DNA of 64,000 nt from Miscanthus floridulus (GCF_019320115.1 NC_089581.1:72027155-72091154); one strand, 5' to 3'. Positions 10,674 through 24,868 are shown, counted from the first letter of the stretch. The notes: generated by a model not told the origin, from the sequence alone. Translations and numbers: made by a program.

Positions 10674-13600
10674 GTAAGTATTCTTAACCGCATGGTGTTA
10701 AAGTAATAACAAGTGCATCACATTTTACTGAGTATGTGCATATCTCTTCTTGATTACTTAATCAAACACTTCAACAATTCATTTACTAAATCATAAAATA
10801 GCAGCTACTTGTTGTACACATAACTGAAGTTCTACTTATCCAAATACTGTGATCTTGGAGTTTCTAGAAAGCCTATAAAATTGTCTACAACTCTTATTTA
10901 ATCACCAAAAGCTAATTCACATTCTATTCTAACCAAAACATGCAATCAATCCACTGCTGTCCAGAAATTCCAGAGAGCGAGCATTTCAGAATACTAACTT
11001 TAAACAGCTATAACTCCTAAACCCTTTTTCCTATTGTCCTGAAATTTTAACACAAGATATATGAAGAAGTTGCCTACAACTTTGTTATTAACCATTTTTA
11101 CAGCAAACATCATTTTTACCATACAACATACCAAACCACAGAATCTGTCCAAAAACCCTTCTCACCCGAATTATAAAGCAACGATATTTTTACTGCATAT
11201 AAACATTCCAATTTGACCTCACCAAGCATACCCACAGTTCAAAGACATCAAATAAACTCAAGAAAACATAATGTCCATTCCCAAACTATTCATTTAAATG
11301 CCTTTATCAATTTAACTAGATAATTAGGTTAAATAATAAACATATACCCAATGTGCATAATAAATTCTCAGCAAATTACAGTGGACTCCTAATGCTCACA
11401 ATAGGCTACTGTGAAAATTTCATACCATTTACACATGTATAACTTCCTATGCGAAAATGATAAGCTAGCAAGGGTTAATTTAGTGAAAATAGTAAACCTT
11501 ATAGAAAAGTGTCAAGCAACAGATTATATATTTTTCCTAGCTTCATATTAGTGCCATACCACTGTACAAAATTTTGCATAGCAATATATTACATATTTTT
11601 ATCCCGACAAATTTCCTTGGAAAATGCCATTTATTAATAAATAAATGGAAAGACCATTTTTTAATCAAGTTTACAGCAAACTTATTATTTTTCCTAGCTA
11701 GAGCATGTTAATACAAAACCCACAAAATTAGAATCACAATTTTAGGAGTTTTCTAGCTCAAGATATCTAATTTACAAAATTGCAAACATACAAATAACAT
11801 TTATCTAAATGCATTTTAATCCTTAATAAATACATCAAAAACTTTACCTATCATATTTTTATAAAATACTAAACTTCCTAAGGAACACTACAAAATTTGG
11901 TTCACAAGATTTGGATCTCTATAGCTCAACTTATCATTATTCAAAGATTGTATCTAAATCTGTGAAAGAAATATAAAAAACCCTAATACACAGTCGCTGA
12001 CAGAGGGGTCCCACAGGTCAGCGGTGGGGGCCACCCATCAACGAGCCAGAAGCAGGGCATGATGTTTCCTCGGCGGTATCTCGCCGATGGCGAGGTCTCT
12101 GGCCAAAACAACTGCACCGACGTGATCTACAGACCAACCCGCATCTAATGACCTAGGTGGTGGCAGCGCAGGTATGGCGGAGCGTGCTCGTCGTCGACCA
12201 TGGCGGCACAGCGACGCTGCTCTACGGTGCGCTGGCCATCTCCGGCCTTGGCGAGTCCAGGCGAGGAGCGCACCAGCATAACGGTGACCATACTGATCTA
12301 TCTAGGTGACCTAGGTGGCGCGAGGTGGTCCGACGAGCTCCGGCCACGTGCACGGTGGTGCAGAGGTGTGAGCGCGGCGGCACGGGTCGCCGTGTTTCGC
12401 GCTGGCAGAGCAACGAGTCATGGTAACATCATGACACAAGCTAACACACATCCTAACCAAGCCCTAACACAAAGAATCAGGAAGAATGCGCATGCGAGTA
12501 GTGCGACGGCGAGCTCGCCATGGAGGCGGCCATGGAGGCCGAAATCTCCGGCGAGAAGAAATCAGTGAATACGCCCTCACCGAAGCTCTTCCGACACAAC
12601 AATTATGTCGAGGAGGTGGAGGGGATGTGGCATAGTTGTGGGCTAGATGGAGGCGGTGGTAGTGCGGTGGAGCACGCGTGAGGCGTCGGCGGAGGTGGTG
12701 CGGTGCTCGCGCGGGCGCGCTGTGCTCTTCCGTGGCGAGAGGGAAAAGGCGAGTAGCTAAGACATGAAGGAGCGGACAGGAGTGAGTGGAAAGTGGTGCG
12801 GGGTGGTGCAGATAATGGGCCTCAGCTCACGGCATCGACGGGCCAGGCATCGGCTAACAGTGGCCACGTGGCGGCCATGCTCTGACTGCCCGGTCGGCCA
12901 TTTCCTGGGGGCACGCGCAGCGTTCTTCATGGCGCGATTAGAAGCCTAACAGCGCGATTTCAAAGCTTCCAAACTCCTAACGGTAGCGAATTCGTAGCAC
13001 CAACGAGCCAAAACCAAAAATTGTAGAGCGATATACTAGCTACAAAGATTGCTTAAGATAGCCTTTCCTCCCAATTCATAATGGATAGAGAGTAAAAATT
13101 AGCCCAAAGTTAAGCTCGGTACACAGCGGTTACCAGGCGAAAATGACTTAGCACAAAATTCTAAGTGTTGAAAAAACAGTGAAACCTGTGATGCTTGTGA
13201 GCTAATTTCAAGCATGTTAGGAGTCTAAATAGCCTAATGACCCCAAAAAAGTAAAAGGTTTTTTTCCTCGCATCAAATAACTTAACCAAACGTTTCGTTT
13301 AGGGAACAGCCATCCTGCAAAGTCTCTGTGGACAATGGTGTCAAACTAACTAGGTCAAACATAGCACTTAAAAGGAGGTCATACACCATATTCAAGGTCT
13401 TAGTGGACCAAACTAACCTTAGGGCATGAATAACCAAAGTTGTTCATAATGACAATTCTAAACATGATGTAAGCTATTCATCAAGGTCACACACAATCAT
13501 TTCATACATTGGTTACACATAAGCTTTCTAGGTCAACATACATAGCATCACTAAAGGACTTGATTAGACAAAGTGGATCTTCATGAACAATGTTCCATTA

Positions 13601-13821
13601 GTCATCCTAAGTGTAGCTAAGATGTTTTAGTGACCTCACATCAACCATTTACATGTATTCACTCATGATCATATGCATATATACAAAGAAACATAAAATA
13701 ACCAACATGTTATATATTTCAATCACATGTTTCAATGTTAAAAGCTTAAATATGAATGCTTGATGCTCATGCTCATGCAATGCAAGTCAAGTTATGCAAG
13801 TCTAACACCTAGGGTGTTATA

Positions 13822-13835
13822 GCCCCTCCCCTCTT
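13822..13835 (-). other. polypurine tract of element B
   Basis: On the minus strand AAGAGGGGAGGGGC immediately precedes the 3' LTR, the expected place for plus-strand priming. Confidence 0.75.
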
Positions 13836-13844
13836 ATAAAAATC

Positions 13845-15395
13845 TCATCCCGAGATTTGCAAAGACCTACCATTCTTGGAAAAAGGCGGGATAAACCTCT
13901 CGTAATAATCCTCTCATTCCCATGTGGCATCTTGTTCACTGTGATTGTTCCACACCACCTTATAGAACTTAATGATCTTACTCCTGGGTCACTCTTTCCA
14001 TCTCTTCTAACACTTCGGAATTGGCTTCTCTTCATAGGTCAAATCCGATTGGAGCTCAATGCTGGTGGGTGCAGTGGCTTCCTCTAGGTACACGAAGACA
14101 TCTCTTAATAACTAAAAAAAACATGGAAGACCTCGAATATGCACTCATCTCCGGTGGAAGTTGTAACTATAAGCAACATTCCCTTTCGTTCAATAATCTT
14201 GTATGACCCTACATATCTAGGCACAGCTTTCCTTTTCACTCCAAATCTATGCACTCCTTTCATGGGTGACACTTTCAAGTATACGTAGTCTCCCACTTCA
14301 AAAGTCAGTGGTCTTCTTCTTTTATTAGCATAACTCTTTTGTCTAGATTGAGCTGCTTTCATATGTGTTGATAATACGCACTTGCTCTTCAGCTTAGTGA
14401 CAAAGTCAATACCCAAAGTATCTCCTTTCACCTGGGCTCAATCCAATTCAACGGGGTTCTACATTTTTTGCCGTACAAGGCTTCAAAAGGAGCCATCTTG
14501 ATGCTTGCTTGATAACTGTTATTATAGGAGAACTCAGCTAAAGGTAACCCTTTCTCCCATGAACCCTTGGAAGATATAACACAAGCTCATAGCCAAATCT
14601 TTTAAGATCTGGTTCCACTCTCTCAGTCTGTCCTGAAGTTTGTGGATGGTATGCTGAACTTCTAATAAGCTTCGTTCCCAAAGCCTGGTGCAAGTGTTCC
14701 TAGAAACAAGCTATAAACTGGGGTCCTCGATCTAAGATTATAGTCCTAGGTACTTCCATGTAGTCTCACGATCTAAGAAACATACAGCTCAGTGTATTTC
14801 CCAACTAGATACCTTGTGTTCACCCGGTATAAATATGCTGACTTGGTGAGATGATCTACAATGACCCATATGGAATCATGACCTTGCTGTGTCAATGGAA
14901 GGCCTATGATAAAGTCCATACTAATTTCTTCCCATTTCCAACCTGGGATAGGCAATGACTGAAGTAATCCAACAGATTTCATATGAACAGCTTTTACTCT
15001 ACTGCAGTTATCGCACCTAGCGACATAGGCTGCGATCTCCTTCTTCATTTTAGTCCACCAAAACGGGTTTTCAAATCTTGATACATCTTACTACTACCCG
15101 GATGGATAGACAATTTGGACGAATGAGCTTCATCTAAAATTTGATTTCTAAGCTCATGGTCTTTTGGCACCACAAGTCGGTCCTCAAACCATAGCACACC
15201 CCTTTCATCTAATTTGAAATGCTTGGTTTCTTGCTCTCGCATCTTTCTCTTGATGTGAAATATACCTACATCTGTCTTCTATCGTTCTATGATTTTGCTC
15301 TCAAGTGAACAACTAATAGTGATATTGTGCAGTACAACAGGATGTAACAATTTAAATCCATCTTCCAACAATGATTCCATAGTGTTGCAATGAGA
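13845..15395 (-). pseudogene. pol: integrase and chromodomain remnant of element B
   Basis: The zinc-binding region has HPGSSKMYQDLK and RCDNCSRVKAVH, split by a one-base shift at about 15045. The core has WEEISMDFIIGLP and DSIWVIVDHLTKSAYL. The C-terminal part has RQKSYANKRRRPLTFEVGDYVYLKVSPMK in two frames. The last part (about 13880-13990) translates to KIIKFYKVVWNNHSEQDATWE, then a stop and EDYYERF, a chromodomain pattern. Multiple stops and shifts make it non-functional. Confidence 0.8.
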
Positions 15396-17198
15396 TTACT
15401 GACTAAGTGCATCGGCTACAACATTGGCTTTCCCTGGATAGTAGTGCACTTCCAAATTGTAATCCTTAATCAGCTCTAGCCATCTTCGCTGTCTCATGTT
15501 CAGCTTAGGATGGGTAAAGATATACTTGAGACTTTTGTGGTCAGTATATGTGTGACATACATTGCCCAACAAATAATGTATCCATATCTTTAATGCATGA
15601 ACAACTGCTACAAGTTCTAAATCATGAGCAGGGTAGTTGACTTCATGTTTTCTGAGTTGCTGAGAAGCATATGCAATAACTCTTCCTTCTTGCATGAGCA
15701 CACACCCCAAACCTATACCCGATGCATCACAAAACACATCGAAAGGCTTTTCAATGTCGGGTTGTGCTAAAATAGGAGCTATAGTTAATAGAGTCCTGAG
15801 GGTGTGAAATGCTGCTTCACATTCTGGTGTCCACTAGAACTTCTCATCTTTCTGAAGTAGCCTAGTCATGGGCTTAGCTATCTTGGAGAAATCTAGAATG
15901 AAACGACGATAGTAGCCTGCTAACCCTAGAAAACTTTGAACTTCATAAACCGAAGTTGGGGCCTTCCAATCCATGACCTCTTGTACTTTTGATGGGTCTA
16001 CAGATATTCCATCTCTTGATAAGATATGACCTAAGAAAGGTACTTTACTCAGCCAAAATTCACACTTGCTAAACTTTGCATATAGCTTATGCTCCCTCAA
16101 TCTAGATAGAACAATCCTCAGATGCTCTGCATGATCTACCTCATTCTCTGAATAAATCAGTATATCATCGCTAAACACGACCATGAACTTGTCGAGCTCG
16201 GGCATGAATACCGAATTCATCAGGTACATAAAGTAGGTAGGATCATTCGTTAGTCCGAAAGACATAACCAAATACTCATACAAGCCATACCTAGTGGAGA
16301 AAGTAGTTTTAGATATATCCTCTGGCCTGATCTTTATCTAATGATAGCCTGATCTCAAGTCAATCTTGGAGAATACCTTTGCTTTTGCCAACTGATCGAA
16401 CAAGATGTCGATGCGTGGCAATGGGTACTTGTTCTTGATGGTCATAGCATTGAGTGGCCTGTAATCCACACACATTCTCAAGGACTTGTCCTTCTTCTTC
16501 ACCAACAATGCTGGACATCCCCATGGAGATGAACTAGGTTGAATGAGACCTTTGTCCAATAGATCTTGTAGCTGAATTTTAAGTTCTGCTAACTCATTTG
16601 GTGGCATCCTATAAGGCCTTCTTGAGATAGGTGCCGTACCTGGCACCAACTCAATCTTAAATTCCACATCCCTATCAGGTGGTAAACCTGGTAACTCATC
16701 TGGGAATACATTAGGAAACTCACAAACCACTGGGATATCACAAAGGGTAGTGGTTTGGATAGCACAAGCTAAGTGTTGGAGTTCAAAATTTTGGGAGAGT
16801 GGTACTAGAAAAGCATTTCCTCCCTTGGGTTCTGTCAACATAACAGTCTGAGTGCTAGTGTCAATGAGAACAACATGATCTTTCATCCAATTCATGCCTA
16901 AGATTACACTTATGGATAACCCGGGCAATACTATCAAATTCGTTGTATACTCCCTCTCTAGTATAGAGATGAGCACGTTTCTAACTATCTTATTTGTAGA
17001 AATAGTAGCCCCAGCTGAACTTATATTATAACCACCCTTGCTTACTTCAATTACTTTCTAATCATGTCTAGATGCAAATGCTTGGCTCATAAATGAATGA
17101 GAAGCTCCTAAATCAAATAAAACAATAGCAGGATGCTTGTTAACAAGAAACATACCAGCCGTGACAACTTCTCCCGCGGGCACTTCCTCAATAGCAGT
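15396..17198 (-). pseudogene. pol: protease, reverse transcriptase and RNase H of element B
   Basis: The protease site reads LFDLGASHSF, with Leu where the family normally has Ser or Thr after the catalytic Asp. RT has [53 protein letters not shown] followed by a stop, [10 protein letters not shown] and FSDDILIYS (the xxDD box, usually FIDD). RNase H has [38 protein letters not shown] and VVADALSQ. Internal stops at several expected Gln codons separate open pieces of 113, 149 and 212 residues. Confidence 0.88.
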
Positions 17199-18283
17199 AT
17201 AGCGCACGTATCTAGGACGTGCCCTCGAGTTCGCCTGCCTCTGATTGTTCTGATTCTGATTGCCATTCCTCTTAGGGTGGGGGAATTCTTTGGCCCAATG
17301 ACCCACTTGATTATAGTTGTAGCAAGGTTGATTGCTCCTAGGTCCTATGGAGCTTCCTTGACCGCCATTCCCTTTGGGTAAGGCAATAGTGAACACCTTA
17401 TGAAATACCTTCTAAGGCCTGCTGTTCTGAGCTTTTGGTGGTGGAGGCCTAAACTTAGGTGTAGGTGGGCGAACCTGTGGTCTAGCTATTATAGGAACTA
17501 GGACTATGAAGATCCGGAGGCACCTACCTCAATTGCCCTCTTGTGGCCCTTAGCTGCCGCATGCATATTGTTATGGTTTTCCTGGGTCAAAGCATCACTA
17601 ATAAACTTGTTGTAGGTGGTGCACTTGGAATTGGCCATAGTCTTCATTAGTTTCATGCCAAGACCCCGCTTAAAGCTCTCTATCTTCTTCTCTTCGGTAT
17701 CGACAAAACCTAGAGCATACCTGGATAGGTTGTTGAAAGCATGCATATATTCTGTAAGGGTCTTTGTCCCTTGTGTGAGCCTCATAAATTTAGCTGCCTT
17801 CATACGCATCAGCCCTGGGGGAATGTGATGTCCCCGAAAGGCCAACTTGAATTGCTCCCATGTTACATGTGCATTAGCAGGTAGAGAGGACAAGCAATAT
17901 GTCCACCGAATCCCTGCCAGTCCCTACAACTGATGGGACGCATACTCAGCCTTCTGGTGCTCGGTGACCCTTAGTAGACGAAACTTCTGCTCAATCATAT
18001 TGAGCCACTCGTTCGCCTATAGCGGTTCCTCTACCACCTTGAAAATAGGAGGCTTTGTATCTAGAAATTCCTTGAAGGTACTATGTTGGTTTGGCTCAGG
18101 CCCCTATTGGTGTGGGTGGGAATGAGCTGTGTTCTGCGCAATGAGGCACAGGGCTTCCTCCATAGTTCTTTGGCTTCTCAAGAATTGGGCAAAGAACTCC
18201 TGAGCAGACGGTGGCGGCGGTGGTGGTAAGTCACCGTCGTTGCCATCATGGCTGCTGCTAGCTCCTGCACGGGTGCGAGTCAT
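17199..18283 (-). pseudogene. gag: gag of element B
   Basis: Starts at ATG 18283 (MTRTRAGASSS). The open piece 17504-17893 contains VTWEQFKLAFRGHHIPPGLM, MRLTQGTKTLTEYMHAFNNL and DALTQENHNNMHAAAKGH. The zinc knuckle reads CYNYNQVGHWAKEF: two of the three Cys are replaced (second by Tyr, last by Phe), so it cannot bind zinc normally. A poly-Pro stretch follows the start. Several TAG codons sit at expected Gln. Confidence 0.82.
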
Positions 18284-18651
18284 CTGTAAAGTTGCAACAA
18301 TAAGTGATTATTGGGTGATGTCAGGAGATTGCAGATGAATTATATAATCATGCCAAACTAAATTTACTAGAGAGAATCTTAAATTCATACAATAAATACA
18401 GAGGCATAATAACTCATTCTCGCCACATGACACCACCAATTTGATCACTTATCAGACTCATAGAGCGTTAACATTCAAATCATGATCACTGATAAATGAA
18501 CTGGAATTGCATTAGCATTTAACCAAACGTGAACTAACATGCAAATACCAATATTATATGATAGTCCAATCACCAACACCAAACTCAAACTACAGGTCCA
18601 TTACATAAATAGCGATGATACATCAAGCTTTTCCACTAATCATTAAGCGAT
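18284..18651 (-). other. spacer between ORF1 and gag of element B
   Basis: AT-rich and without a coding frame; counterpart of 7428-7777 in A. Confidence 0.5.
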
Positions 18652-19791
18652 CTAATCCTCATTATGATCACTGTCGAGGTCAGAGATAGGATCATCTCCT
18701 TCCTCTAGCTCCACTTCTTCCTCATCCTCATCATCATCGTCTTCCATATTTGGACCATCTTTTTCCCCATCAAGGATTGGGTTCAGCTGGTTTTTCAGAT
18801 AGTGCACCTCATGCTGAAGGTCCATCACTCGAAGCTAAGCTTGTGCAAGCTATTGACATAAGCCCCTTTTAGCATGGTCCTTCGTGGTACTTATGGCACG
18901 GTGCCTATCTCATTCTATTCTTGCTGCAGTGGCATGGTTGTTTGCTGCGTCTCGCTGGTGCGTAACTGTGGACGCCTTAGCATGGGCGGCCTCCAGCTGC
19001 TCCCGCAGTCCTACAAGCAATGCTTGATCATCAGTTCTTGCTTCTTGGGTTGCTGCTCTCTGTTGATCCACTGGCTCCATTTGGGTATGGAGATTGCCCA
19101 AAGCTGCATAGGCTTGGTCAGATTCCCATCAGGCTTCACTTGCTGCTTTCTTATGCTTGCGCACACGCTTCTTGAGCTTACGTTGTGCGGCTTCAGCTCT
19201 CATGAGCTTGTCCATGCAAGTGGTGTATGATTCCTGCTAGAAATTTCTGGTGTCCTAGCATGTACAAAACATCTTCATCACCGCAAACATGGCACTCATA
19301 GCGGAACTAGAGCTATTGGCCCGCTCATCCCAATCTCGGATCAATGCATTTTGGTTGCGTTGTTCCCATATTGCTGTGGATGGATCCACCCGAGGAAACA
19401 TACCAGTGGCACTGCTGGTAAGTGCATCCCCATGCTACTAACAGATCCGACTCAATACCTCAAAGGCCACTACTTGGGTAGCCTCCCAAGGAGTTTTCCC
19501 TTCGGAATCCACCTTCCACTCCTGCCAGAAAGGAGCTTATGTGCGGGCTGGTATGGTTAGCTGCACCTCATACCATGGTTGTCCCTCCAGGTACTCTTCA
19601 CTCCAATGATAGAGAGGTGGCTCATGATACCCCGCAAAGTGCAAAACTCTCCAAAGCAAAGCAGGAGTTCCGAACACCATCAGGAAATTCTCACATCCAA
19701 CTGGTGCTACCATCTGTACCATGAACATGTACAACCTTTGTGAGACAAGGCCATAATGGATAAGAGTTACATAACCGAGTAAGAAATTTAT
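18652..19791 (-). pseudogene. ORF1 of element B: coiled-coil protein with acidic tail
   Basis: Homologue of A's ORF1. The frame (NFLLGYVTLIHYGLVSQRLY) runs from about 19791, where the start codon appears mutated to ATA, through MVAPVGCENFLMVFGTPALL, EPPLYHWSEEYLEGQPWYE, TPWEATQVVAFEVLS, then a long Ala/Gln/Arg coiled coil (ALGNLHTQMEPVDQQRAATQ, LREQLEAAHAKAS) to an Asp/Glu-rich end. At least seven stops break it. The order of N-terminal domain, coiled coil and acidic tail equals that of A. Confidence 0.72.
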
Positions 19792-20480
19792 AAGGGGAGG
19801 AACAATGCAAGTATTGATTAATTATTATCATGATGCATGCACGTTCCGTACGTCCTCACAAACTTAGGAAAAAAATTTATTTCTAACGGCATACACGGTG
19901 GCATACATACATTTTCTCATATATAGCGTAACTAGTCGAGCTACACGTTTCGTTGTTAGTGTACCTGCATAAGAGTTTAATTTCAGCCCAACCCCACAAT
20001 TATATATGCAGAATGTAAATCTAAATACTTCCATATATGTATACCCATACATATACTTCCGTATCAAAGCTACCCGATGACAGTTTATACCCACAATTAA
20101 ATACGCACCATGTACACATGCAAGCATGCATACATAGCTGTACCAAAGCTAACTCTCCCTGATCGGACGCTCACATCTTGCAGTCATGCCACTCATCAAC
20201 TTACCTTCTTACCTTGGCGTAGAGGCATTTGATCCATACATTACCATTCAAGTGAATGGCATCCATACAATAGCACGTTGTATGGACGACAAAAATAAAA
20301 ACCCCCAAGTTAGTACTTAAATAGCCACCTAATAGTCCTTAATTTGGGCATAAGGAAAATGATCACTGGCACACTTTAGATTTCAAATACCTATTTATAT
20401 AGCTATTAGTTGCTAGAAAAGGGTTTTGGAAAACAAAACCTTTGTTTTAAATACACAAGTGGCAATTAATGTTAAATCTT
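19792..20480 (-). other. untranslated leader of element B
   Basis: No gene. It has AT-rich stretches with tatata runs and degenerate copies of the leader repeat seen in A at 5830-6010. Confidence 0.6.
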
Positions 20481-20492
20481 GCTCTGATGCCA
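20481..20492 (-). other. primer-binding site of element B
   Basis: TGGCATCAGAGC on the minus strand, two bases from the LTR end (20495), identical to A's site. Confidence 0.82.
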
Positions 20493-20494
20493 GC

Positions 20495-23400
20495 TGTCGC
20501 AGAATCGACCAATTTATAAGAGCACAAGTACAATGGCAGCCCGCAAGCGGTCGCACTATCATACTTGAGCCCATATAAACCCAGTAGTCTGTCGAGTACC
20601 ATGATGGGTCTCGATAAACGATCTACAAACAACCAAGATCGTACATGATTCAACATACATGTTACATATTACATAAAGTTCACAAATACTTTTTCATCAT
20701 CAGAGTATGAAACAAAGTTATTACAAACCAAGTTTGATAGATAATAGCGGAAGCAAATTAAGTTTGAAAGTAGCTTTTGCCAACATAGTTTAATACAGTG
20801 CCAACATACGATCATAGTCCACAAAAGCATATAGAGGGATTAATAAAGAAGCCTGCCCAAGGCTTACTCCTCATCCACAGCGGGATAGAAGCAACTCTTG
20901 CAATATCCATGATATACTGTGCCATTTGCAATAATGGGAATAAAACCCTAAGTATGAGAAGGTACTCAGCTAGACTTACCCATCATGAACCAGAAATAAA
21001 ATTGACTCCAAGGATTATGCAAGGCTGTATAATTGGAGGTAGCTTGACAACATTTGCGTAAAAAGCGATTAACTTAGTTATACAATTATAATTCTGTTAT
21101 CAAGTTATTTATAACTATCCATCTCTAAATTAGCAACTATCCTATGCCAAACATGTGGTATATCATTTTAAGAGCATACAATAGTAACCATAGCAGGTAT
21201 AGTAATTCCATGTTTACCCGAACCATCATATTCCATAATACAATTACTATGATGTTGGGACTAGCCAAGTTTCTCACTATCTGGGAGAGACGATGATTCG
21301 AATCGATTTCAACCAGCTAGGAATTTATTCCTAACACAAAACCAGATGGACCAGATCAATGGTCACCTAAGGTCAACTTTGGTACAACTCAAGTACACAT
21401 GTCGTAGGTTCGCCCAGCGCCGCACAATCAGGGACAACCAACTGCTAGGACGTTTAGGCCCAGCCTGCCCTTGGGCTCATGTCTGGCTTCCCCACATATC
21501 CTTACTACCATCCAGAGTGCGCACTCTTATAGAGTGGGCCCGGCCTGAGTTGAGCTACTCGGCTTCACGGTCGGAACGAGTTATCTGGCCAGCTAAGTGA
21601 TAGGCATGCGTTCAATCTTGTCAGAAGCGCCAACAACGGTACGATCCTTAATTGGCACTGATGGAATCACATGAGTCAATCTACCATAGACTCCATCCGG
21701 CCTCCATTTACTTTTACCCCATGGTTCTTTTCCACGATAGCAAATATAGCCAACCGTGCTTTGGTATCCACATATATCTCGCAGGTGACAGGAAATCACC
21801 CGACTTCTACCGGTCTAAGCAGGGCTAAGCATATATTCGATCCTGGACCTACACAGGGTTAAAGGGATATTTCTAGACAAGGAAATTATATGCATTAAGT
21901 GGTTCCAGTCAACTCTTATAACCTAATGCATCAATCATAAAGGACTCAAGTAATATTTTGTAAAACACTAGGAGACTTAGAATGCTCTAGGGCTTGCCTT
22001 TCAGAAAGGAAGTGGGGCGGTGGTCAAGGCACTCTGGAAGCTCTTCTGGGGTCTACTCCTCGCCTTCAGGAGCTGTGGCTTGAGAAATCTCCTGCTGGTC
22101 CCCTTCCTCTCCTTCATTGAACTCCAGCAACGTTATCTCCTCTGTCGACCCTAGATGCATGAATATGGCATAAGATATTGCGAATGCATATATGCTGACA
22201 AGTATAGTATGATGGCACCTGATGAATGCATTCGTGTAAGTATTCTTAACCACATGGTGTTAAAGTAATAACAAGTGCATCACGTTTTACTGAGTATGTG
22301 CATATCTCTTCTTGATTACTTAATCAAACACTTCAACAATTCATTTACTACACCACAAAACAACAGCTACTTGTTTTACTCATAACTGAAGTTCTACTTA
22401 TCCAAATTGTGCAATCTTGGACTTTATGGAAAGCTTATAAATTTTCTACAACTCTTATTTAACCATCAAAAGCTAATTCACATTCTATCCTAACCAAAAC
22501 AGGCAATCAATCTAGTGCTGTCCAGAAATTCCAGAGAGCGAGCATTTCGGAATACTAACTTTAAACAGCTATAACTCCTAAACCCTTTTGCCTATTGTCC
22601 TAAACTTTTAACACAAGATATATGAAGAAGTTACCTACAACTTTGTTATTAACCTTTTTTACAGCAAACATCATTTTTACCATGCAACATACCAAAACAC
22701 AGAATCTGTTCGAAAACCCTTCTCACCCGAATTATAAAGCAACGATATTTTTACTGCATATAAACATTCCAATTTGACCTCACCAAGCATACCCACAGTT
22801 TAAAGACATCAAATAAACTCAAGAAAACATATTGTCCATTCCCAAACTATTCATTTAAATGCCTTTATCAATTTAACTAGATAATTAGGTTAAATAATAA
22901 ACATATACCCAATGTGCATAATAAATTCTCAGAAAATTACAGTGGACTCCTAATGCTCACAATAGGCTACTGTGAAAATTTCATACCATTTACACATGTA
23001 TAACTTCCTATGCGAAAATGATAAGCTAGCAAGGGTTAATTTAGTGAAAATAGTAAACCTTATAGAAAAGTGTCAAGCAACAAATTATATATTTTCCTAG
23101 CTTCATATTAGTACCATACCACTTGACAAAATTTTGCATAGTAATATATTACACATTTTATCCCTACAAATTTCCTTGGAAAATGCCATTTATTAATAAA
23201 TAAATAGAAAGACCATTTTTAAATCATGTTTACAGCAAACTTATTATTTTTCCTAGCTAGAGCATGTCAATACAAAACCCACAAAATTGGAATCACAATT
23301 TTAGGAGTTTTCTAGCTCAAGATATCTAATTTACAAAATTGCAAACATACAAAAAGCATTTATCTAAATGCATTTTAATCCTTAATAAATACATCAGAAA

Positions 23401-23589
23401 CTTTACCTATCATATTTTTACAAAATACTACACTTCCTAAGGAACACTACAAAATTTGGTTCATAAGATTTGGATCTCTATAGCTCAACTTATCATTATT
23501 CAAAGATTGTATCTAAATCTGTGAAAGAAATATCAAAAACCCTAATACATAGTCGCTGGCAGAGGGGTCCCACAGGTTAGCGGCGGGGG
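20495..23589 (-). repeat. 5' LTR of element B, truncated by Sirevirus G
   Basis: Collinear with 8932-12026 of the left LTR and very similar over most of its length. It breaks at gcggcggggg, after which TGAAAGG of element G begins. The left copy continues with ccacccatcaacg at the same point, which locates the insertion exactly. No gene. It carries a shortened copy of the LTR-embedded ORF (22053-22253). Confidence 0.85.
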
Positions 23590-23662
23590 TGAAAGGTCCT
23601 AATGGCTAGAGGGGGGGTGAATAGCCTAATACAAATTTCTACAACAACACTTAACAAGATGC
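23590..23662 (-). repeat. terminal 73 bases of Sirevirus G's 3' LTR
   Basis: Plus-strand start TGAAAGGTCCTAATGGCTAG followed by gagggggggtgaatagcc, a typical Sirevirus LTR end read in reverse. It is cut at 23662 by C. Together with 49256-51067 it makes an LTR of about 1.9 kb with TGAAAG/CTTTCA ends. Confidence 0.82.
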
Positions 23663-24868
23663 TGTGGCAGAACTTCCTAAATTATAGGACCCACATGCAC
23701 CTGTCACTATCCAACGACCATTGACAACTATGCATATATTCTTGGTAACTTAAAAAGTCTATCGGGTGTCCTCGGGGAACCCCGAATCATCCACAATTTC
23801 CGAGCATTATCACATTACAGAGTCATTGCAGTATTACAACATTTATTCAAATATATACATCAGAGTAAATTAGCGGAAGTCTTACGATAACATAGTTTAC
23901 AAACCAGTTATTTCAAACCTTACAAACTAAGTTCGATAATTATTACAAACCATAGTAGTAGTGGAGTGGCATAATAACATAAATAGAACACACAAAATAA
24001 ACATCCTACCCAAGGATCACACATTTACTTATCGTCATCGACCTGAACAACAGTCATGCAGCAAGGTCCAAAATAGACCTAATCATGAGGCTCACCTGCA
24101 ACAAGGGTCAACGAACCCTGAGTACAAAAGTACTCAACAAGACTTAACCAAAATAAAAACTGAGAAGACTCAGGAATGCAGGCTTAGGGATTCAAGGTAT
24201 AGCTTTAGCAATAATCAAAGTTCATTTGCATAAAAACTCTTTAACAAAATTTTAGTATTTTAACATTTAAACTTCATCAGAACCATATATGAATCCACCA
24301 TGATCCGTAATGAGATCATGAACTTCATATCAAACTCCTTCTCAAATCCAGCTCACATTTCGGTTATTAACTACGATGATGAACAGTGAGTTGAGTCTCC
24401 ATAACCGAGGAGCAACGATGATTCGAACCGGTTATAACCCAGCTGGGGATTCCAGACCACATGACATATGCAGGTCCCCAACTTACATATATCAACCTAC
24501 CCTCGGGTCTTCTAAAACAGGAACGGGTCCACGCCACCCGAGAATACAGTACTCCACCAATCCGGCCCATTGCCACGTGGATACATGCTATTCCCGCCAT
24601 CTCTCCACTCCCAGTGCGCGATTAGCCATTCTCATAATAGAATCGCCAAGTTAAGGCTTACCGGAGTATGTGGTTAGTACTATAAAGTCTCATCTCATGC
24701 AATTCAACAACGGATGGACCTTAATCGACATAGGCGGAAAGAAGCCACTCACAAGACCTCCATGTCTTGTGGCTCTCACACACCGAGTCCGCCCGGTCTA
24801 GATTTATTACTTCACATGTTCATATCTCATGATAACATAAGTAACCAAAGATCCATTTGAAACTTGCA

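Larger units (their letters stand above)
8932..13821 (-). repeat. 3' LTR of element B (about 4.9 kb)
   Basis: On the minus strand it runs from TATAACACCC (mutated from TGTAACACCC) at 13821 to TCTGCGACA at 8932. It matches the truncated copy at 20495-23589 with scattered differences. The GC-rich island lies at about 12000-12960; the rest is AT-rich. It contains the short conserved ORF at 10311-10673 and the inverted repeat at 10222-10238. Confidence 0.88.
8932..23589 (-). mobile_element. chromovirus B (Ty3/gypsy, Del/Tekay-like), same family as A
   Basis: Reverse-orientation element inserted into A's gag-protease region. From left to right: 3' LTR (8932-13821), polypurine tract, integrase with chromodomain remnant, RNase H, RT, protease, gag, ORF1, leader, primer-binding site and a 5' LTR cut at 23589 by Sirevirus G. 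The missing part of that LTR (about 1.8 kb by comparison with the left copy) must lie beyond the window. Nonsense codons and frameshifts are numerous, so B is dead. Confidence 0.88.

Noticed and set aside
12200..12568. 122-codon plus-strand ORF in B's LTR
   Set aside because: It lies in the GC-rich island, on the strand opposite to transcription, without homologue in A's LTR or domain pattern.
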